DNA of 64,000 nucleotides from Janibacter anophelis NBRC 107843 (GTDB taxonomy: Bacteria > Actinomycetota > Actinomycetes > Actinomycetales > Dermatophilaceae). The position numbers and the translations under genes were made by a program. The first letter of the stretch is position 1. Each line of letters opens with the position of its first letter. A model generated the notes under the pieces. The model was not told the origin of the DNA, did no database searches, and saw only the letters and a program-made list of their open reading frames with translations. The stretch is from positions 1 through 64,000 of the forward strand of contig NZ_BCSQ01000003.1 in the NCBI RefSeq assembly GCF_001570945.1, read 5' to 3'. Shown one piece after another: positions 60,403-64,000 of this stretch.

Positions 60403-61971
60403 TCAGGCGCCGAGCTTGGCGAGGATCATCTCGCGCGCCTTGCCGGCGTCGGCCTGGCCCTTCATCTCCTTCATGACCTGACCGATGAGCGCCCCAGCGG
60501 CCTGGACCTTGCCGCCGCGGATCTTGTCGGCGACGTCGGGGTTGGCCTCGATGACCTTGTCGACCGCTGCCTCGAGGGCGCCGTCGTCCTGGACCAGCTC
60601 GAGACCGCGCGCATCGGCGACGGCGGTGGGGCCCCCTTCGCCGTCGAGGACGCCCTCGAGGACCTGACGGGCCATCTTGTCGTTGAGCCGGCCCGCGCCG
60701 ACCATCGACTCGAGCTCTGCGACGTGCGCCGGGGTGACGCCCACCTGCTCGGCATAGGTCGTCAGGTCGACACCCTCGGTGTTGGCCCGGCGGGAGGGCT
60801 CGCCGAGCCACCACTTGCGGGCGGCCTGCGGCGTGGCGCCGGCGGCGACGGTCTCCTCGATGAGCTCGGTCGCGCCCGCGTTGAGCACGTCGCGCATCTC
60901 CAGGTCGGAGTAGCCCCACTCGCCCTGCAGCCGCTTGCGGCGCTGGGCCGGCGGCTCGGGCAGCGTGGCGCGCAGCTCCTCGACCCACTCACGGCTGGGC
61001 GCGACGGGCACGAGGTCCGGCTCGGGGAAGTAGCGGTAGTCCTCGGCGTCGGACTTCTCCCGGCCACTCGTCGTGATGCCGGTGTCCTCGTGCCAGTGGC
61101 GCGTCTCCTGCAGGATCGAGCCGCCGGAGGTCAGGACCGCGGCGTGGCGGCAGACCTCGTAGCGCACCGCCCGCTCCACCGAGCGCAGCGAGTTGACGTT
61201 CTTGGTCTCGGTCCGGGTGCCGAGCGGGACGGCGAGCTGCTCGGGAGCGGCCGGGTCGCTCCCTTCGCGCGGACGCAGGGAGAGGTTGACGTCGCAGCGC
61301 ATCGAGCCCTGCTCCATCTTGACGTCGGAGACGTCGAGGGCGCGCAGCAGGTCACGCAGCGCGGCGACATAGGCCTTGGCGACCTCCGGGGCGCGCTCGC
61401 CCGCGCCGACGATCGGACGGGTGACGATCTCGATGAGCGGGATGCCGGCGCGGTTGAAGTCGACGAGCGAGTACTCGGCGCCCTGGATGCGGCCGGTGGC
61501 GCCACCGACGTGCAGGCTCTTGCCGGTGTCCTCCTCCATGTGGGCGCGCTCGATCTCGACTCTAAAAATCTCTGAGGTCTCGCCATTCTTGCCCGGGATC
61601 TCGACGTCGAGGTAACCGTCGAAGGCGATCGGCTCGTCGTACTGCGAGGTCTGGAAGTTCTTCGGCATGTCCGGGTAGAAGTAGTTCTTCCGGGCGAAAC
61701 GGCACCACTGCGCGATCTCGCAGTTGAGGGCAAGGCCGATGCGGATCGCCGACTCGACGCCGATCGCGTTGACGACCGGGAGGGCGCCGGGCAGGCCGAG
61801 GCACACCGGGCAGACCTGCGTGTTGGGCTCGGCGCCGAATCCGGTGGCGCACCCGCAGAACATCTTGGTGTTGGTGCCGAGCTCGACGTGGACCTCCAGG
61901 CCCATGACGGGGTCGAAGGTGGACAGGGCCTCGTCGTACCCGAGGACCTCGTCGGTGGTGCTGCTCGCCAT
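60403..61971 (-). CDS. gatB: Aspartyl/glutamyl-tRNA amidotransferase subunit B
   Basis: Activates and positions mischarged Glu-tRNA(Gln) or Asp-tRNA(Asn) for amidation. [18 protein letters not shown] and [15 protein letters not shown] near the N-terminus carry the zinc-like cysteines. [11 protein letters not shown] and [17 protein letters not shown] follow, and the C-terminal YqeY-like tail ends [24 protein letters not shown]. 522 residues. A short patch near 61560-61574 uses rare codons (ATT TTT AGA) not seen in neighbouring genes. It follows gatA by three bases. Confidence 0.97.
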   Translation of the reverse strand: MASSTTDEVLGYDEALSTFDPVMGLEVHVELGTNTKMFCGCATGFGAEPNTQVCPVCLGLPGALPVVNAIGVESAIRIGLALNCEIAQWCRFARKNYFYPDMPKNFQTSQYDEPIAFDGYLDVEIPGKNGETSEIFRVEIERAHMEEDTGKSLHVGGATGRIQGAEYSLVDFNRAGIPLIEIVTRPIVGAGERAPEVAKAYVAALRDLLRALDVSDVKMEQGSMRCDVNLSLRPREGSDPAAPEQLAVPLGTRTETKNVNSLRSVERAVRYEVCRHAAVLTSGGSILQETRHWHEDTGITTSGREKSDAEDYRYFPEPDLVPVAPSREWVEELRATLPEPPAQRRKRLQGEWGYSDLEMRDVLNAGATELIEETVAAGATPQAARKWWLGEPSRRANTEGVDLTTYAEQVGVTPAHVAELESMVGAGRLNDKMARQVLEGVLDGEGGPTAVADARGLELVQDDGALEAAVDKVIEANPDVADKIRGGKVQAAGALIGQVMKEMKGQADAGKAREMILAKLGA

Positions 61972-61974
61972 GTC

Positions 61975-63489
61975 TCAGGCTCCCTTCATGACGGCCAGCT
62001 CGGGGGCCTGCTCGAGCAGGTGACCACCCCAGGCGGAGACGAGACGCTGCTCGAGGGCGGCGCCGACGGTGTAGAGGCGGTCGTCCGCCATGGCGGGCGC
62101 GAGGATCTGGAAGCCCGCGGGCAGCCCGTCCTCGGCGCGGCCGCTCGGCAGCGACATGCCGGGCACTCCGGCGAGGTTGGCCGGGATGGTCGCGATGTCA
62201 CCGCGGTACATGGCCATCGGGTCGTCCGTCTTCTCACCGAAGCGGAAGGCGGTCGTCGGCGCCGTCGGGCTGACGAGGACGTCGGCGGCCTGGAAGGCCG
62301 CGGCGAAGTCGTCGGCGATGAGGCGGCGGACCTTTTGCGCGCTGCCGTAGTAGGCGTCGTAGTAGCCCGAGGAGAGGGCGTAGGTGCCGAGGATGATGCG
62401 GCGCTTGACCTCGTCACCGAAGCCGGCGTCACGGCTGGCGGCCATGACCTGCTCGGCACTCGGGGCGTCGACGCCCTCGGGACCGACCCGCAGGCCGTAG
62501 CGCATCGCGTCGAAGCGGGCGAGGTTGCTGCTCGCCTCGCTCGGCATGATCAGGTAGTACGCGCCGAGAGCGTGCACGAAGTTGGGGCAGGAGACCTCGA
62601 CGACCTCTGCGCCGGCGTCGACGAGGTGCTGGACCGACTCGTCGAAGCGGGCCTGCACGAGCGGCGAGAAGCCCTCTCCCGTCAGCTCCTTGACGATGCC
62701 GATGCGCATCCCGGAGACGTCGGCGCGCTGGGCGGCGCCGACGACGTCGGGCACCTGCTGGTCGATGGAGGTCGAGTCGAGCGGGTCGTGACCGGCCATG
62801 ACCTCGTGCAGGAGCGCGGTGTCGAGGACGGTGCGCGCGCACGGGCCGGCTTGGTCGAGGGAGGACGCCATGGCGACGAGGCCGTAGCGGGAGACGGCGC
62901 CGTAGGTGGGCTTGACGCCGACCGAACCGGTGACGGCAGCGGGCTGGCGGATCGAGCCACCCGTGTCGGTGCCGGTCGCCAGCGGTGCCTGCCAGGAGGC
63001 GACGACCGCGCTGGACCCACCGCCGGAGCCACCGGGGATCCGGTCGAGGTCCCACGGGTTGCGGGTCAGGCCGTAGGCGGAGTGCTCGGTGGAGGAGCCC
63101 ATCGCGAACTCGTCCATGTTGGTCTTGCCGAGGATCGGCAGGCCGGCCGCCTTGAGGCGAGCGACGACGGTGGAGTCGTACGGCGGGACCCAGCCCTCGA
63201 GGATCTTGGAGCCGGCGGTCGTCGGGATGCCGGTCGTCGTCATGACGTCCTTGACCGCGATCGGGACGCCGGCGAGACGGTGCAGGCTCTCTCCCTTCGC
63301 GCGGCGCTCGTCGACGGCACGGGCCTCGGCGAGGGCGGACTCGCCGGCGACGTGCAGGTAGGCGCCGACCTGCTCGTCGACTCCCTCGATGCGGTCGAGG
63401 TGGGCGCGGGTGACCTGCTCGGAGGAGAGGTCACCGGAGGCCAGCGCGTCCGCGAGCGCGGCAGCGGTCATGCGGGTGGGGTCGCTCAT
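61975..63489 (-). CDS. gatA: Glutamyl-tRNA amidotransferase subunit A
   Basis: Amidase-family subunit that releases ammonia from glutamine for the GatB reaction. The Ser-cisSer-Lys triad is in [14 protein letters not shown] (lysine) and the glycine/serine-rich block [16 protein letters not shown] followed by [15 protein letters not shown]. 504 residues, typical. It starts 14 bases after gatC and ends three bases before gatB. The order C-A-B is the standard one. Confidence 0.97.
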   Translation of the reverse strand: MSDPTRMTAAALADALASGDLSSEQVTRAHLDRIEGVDEQVGAYLHVAGESALAEARAVDERRAKGESLHRLAGVPIAVKDVMTTTGIPTTAGSKILEGWVPPYDSTVVARLKAAGLPILGKTNMDEFAMGSSTEHSAYGLTRNPWDLDRIPGGSGGGSSAVVASWQAPLATGTDTGGSIRQPAAVTGSVGVKPTYGAVSRYGLVAMASSLDQAGPCARTVLDTALLHEVMAGHDPLDSTSIDQQVPDVVGAAQRADVSGMRIGIVKELTGEGFSPLVQARFDESVQHLVDAGAEVVEVSCPNFVHALGAYYLIMPSEASSNLARFDAMRYGLRVGPEGVDAPSAEQVMAASRDAGFGDEVKRRIILGTYALSSGYYDAYYGSAQKVRRLIADDFAAAFQAADVLVSPTAPTTAFRFGEKTDDPMAMYRGDIATIPANLAGVPGMSLPSGRAEDGLPAGFQILAPAMADDRLYTVGAALEQRLVSAWGGHLLEQAPELAVMKGA

Positions 63490-63503
63490 GGGGTCCTTCT
63501 GGC

Positions 63504-63800
63504 TCAGTCTTCGGTGAGGATGCGCGGGACGGCGAAGCGCTGGACCTCGGAGGCCGGCGCCATGGCCAGGGCCTGCTCGGGCGTCAGCGACGGGCGCACC
63601 TCGTCCGGACGGGTGACGTTGACGATCGGCATCGGGTGGCTCATCGGCTCGACGCCCTCGATCGGCGCCTGCTGGACGGCCTCGACGGAGGAGATGATCG
63701 TCCCGAGCTCCCCGACCATGCGGTCGAGCTCGGCGGCGGAGAGGTCGATACGGGCCAACGAGGCCAGATGGGCCACGTCGTCGCGGGAGAGGTCAGACAT
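63504..63800 (-). CDS. gatC: Glutamyl-tRNA amidotransferase subunit C
   Basis: Small (98-residue) subunit that wraps around GatA and stabilises the complex. [21 protein letters not shown] and the later [21 protein letters not shown] are the characteristic blocks. It is first in the gatCAB operon. ATG start seven bases after TAGACT, so a leaderless mRNA. Confidence 0.94.
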   Translation of the reverse strand: MSDLSRDDVAHLASLARIDLSAAELDRMVGELGTIISSVEAVQQAPIEGVEPMSHPMPIVNVTRPDEVRPSLTPEQALAMAPASEVQRFAVPRILTED

Positions 63801-63807
63801 GGCGCAC

Positions 63808-63813
63808 AGTCTA
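63808..63813 (-). promoter_or_regulatory. Leaderless -10 box for gatCAB
   Basis: TAGACT on the minus strand ends seven bases before the gatC ATG. Confidence 0.6.
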
Positions 63814-63904
63814 GGAGCCGACGAAGGGGGTGGCCGCGCCGGTCGTCGCGGAGTCCCGTGGGGCCGCAGGGAGCGCGGGCTCGGCGTCCGGCCAAGGTGA
63901 CTCG

Positions 63905-64000
63905 CGGGTACGACGACACGCTCGGTGGAGCCTCTTGCGCTGACCCCCGCTGTGACGCGGCGAGGTCACGCACGGTACGACGCGCATGTCGTCGTACCCG
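63905..64000. repeat. Long-range inverted repeat at the window edge
   Basis: CGGGTACGACGACA (63905-63918) and its exact complement (63987-64000) are 68 bases apart. A smaller inverted repeat GTGAC/GTCAC lies between them. No gene is visible in the last 200 bases beyond the gatC promoter. The repeat may belong to a feature cut off by the window edge. Confidence 0.6.

Overview
The window is about 72% GC by eye and reads as chromosome of a high-GC actinobacterium. The gene order fpg-rnc-rpmF-DUF177-coaD-rsmD-recG-DAK2-rpmB-thiL-DUF3515-ddl-gpsA-plsC-HU-leuDC is the usual actinobacterial arrangement. Many genes look leaderless, and there is a long Lys/Ala-rich tail on the HU protein. A member of the Micrococcales, possibly Intrasporangiaceae-like, is my best guess; no 16S gene is present to settle it.

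Layout. 1-22 kb is housekeeping: methionine aminopeptidase, chorismate mutase, acylphosphatase, an OafA-type O-acyltransferase, DNA repair (mutM, recG), RNA processing (rnc, rsmD), ribosomal proteins L32 and L28, CoA, thiamine and cell-wall precursor enzymes, phospholipid enzymes, HU, and leuCD with a divergent IclR-type regulator. 22-25 kb carries tRNA-Glu, tRNA-Gln and gltX on one strand; with gatCAB at 60-64 kb this is most of the transamidation route to Gln-tRNA. 26.3-28.4 kb is a visibly AT-richer island holding a type II restriction-modification pair that looks like BglII, inserted at the 3' end of a conserved actinobacterial gene. 28-36 kb has a DUF1353 membrane protein, proline catabolism (putA with a PucR-type regulator and an SDR) and a VapBC module bracketed by 63-bp direct repeats. 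36-51 kb is a scattered branched-chain amino-acid regulon (cimA, ilvE, leuB, ilvD, ilvC, ilvN, ilvB), interrupted by a fused four-domain ABC exporter. Two transcription attenuators with leader peptides sit upstream of cimA and ilvB. 51-60 kb holds a tandem GNAT acetyltransferase, an ECF41 sigma factor with its carboxymuconolactone-decarboxylase partner, a phosphatase, a lipoprotein sugar dehydrogenase, two tandem membrane beta-propeller paralogues and a hydroxyacid dehydrogenase.

Regulation. At least 23 genes have a TANNNT -10 box ending only 6-9 bases before the start codon, so leaderless transcription appears to be the default; this fixed several starts. Intergenic spaces carry several small repeat families, most of them able to form hairpins. 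The 9-mer CGAAGGGGG occurs about 40 times on both strands, roughly twenty times what composition predicts, and paired inverted copies form terminators, as DNA-uptake words do in other bacteria.

No clearly new multi-gene system is visible. The strongest leads are the dispersed 9-mer, the cimA attenuator, the BglII-like island, the covarying hairpin repeat and the repeat-bracketed VapBC module.
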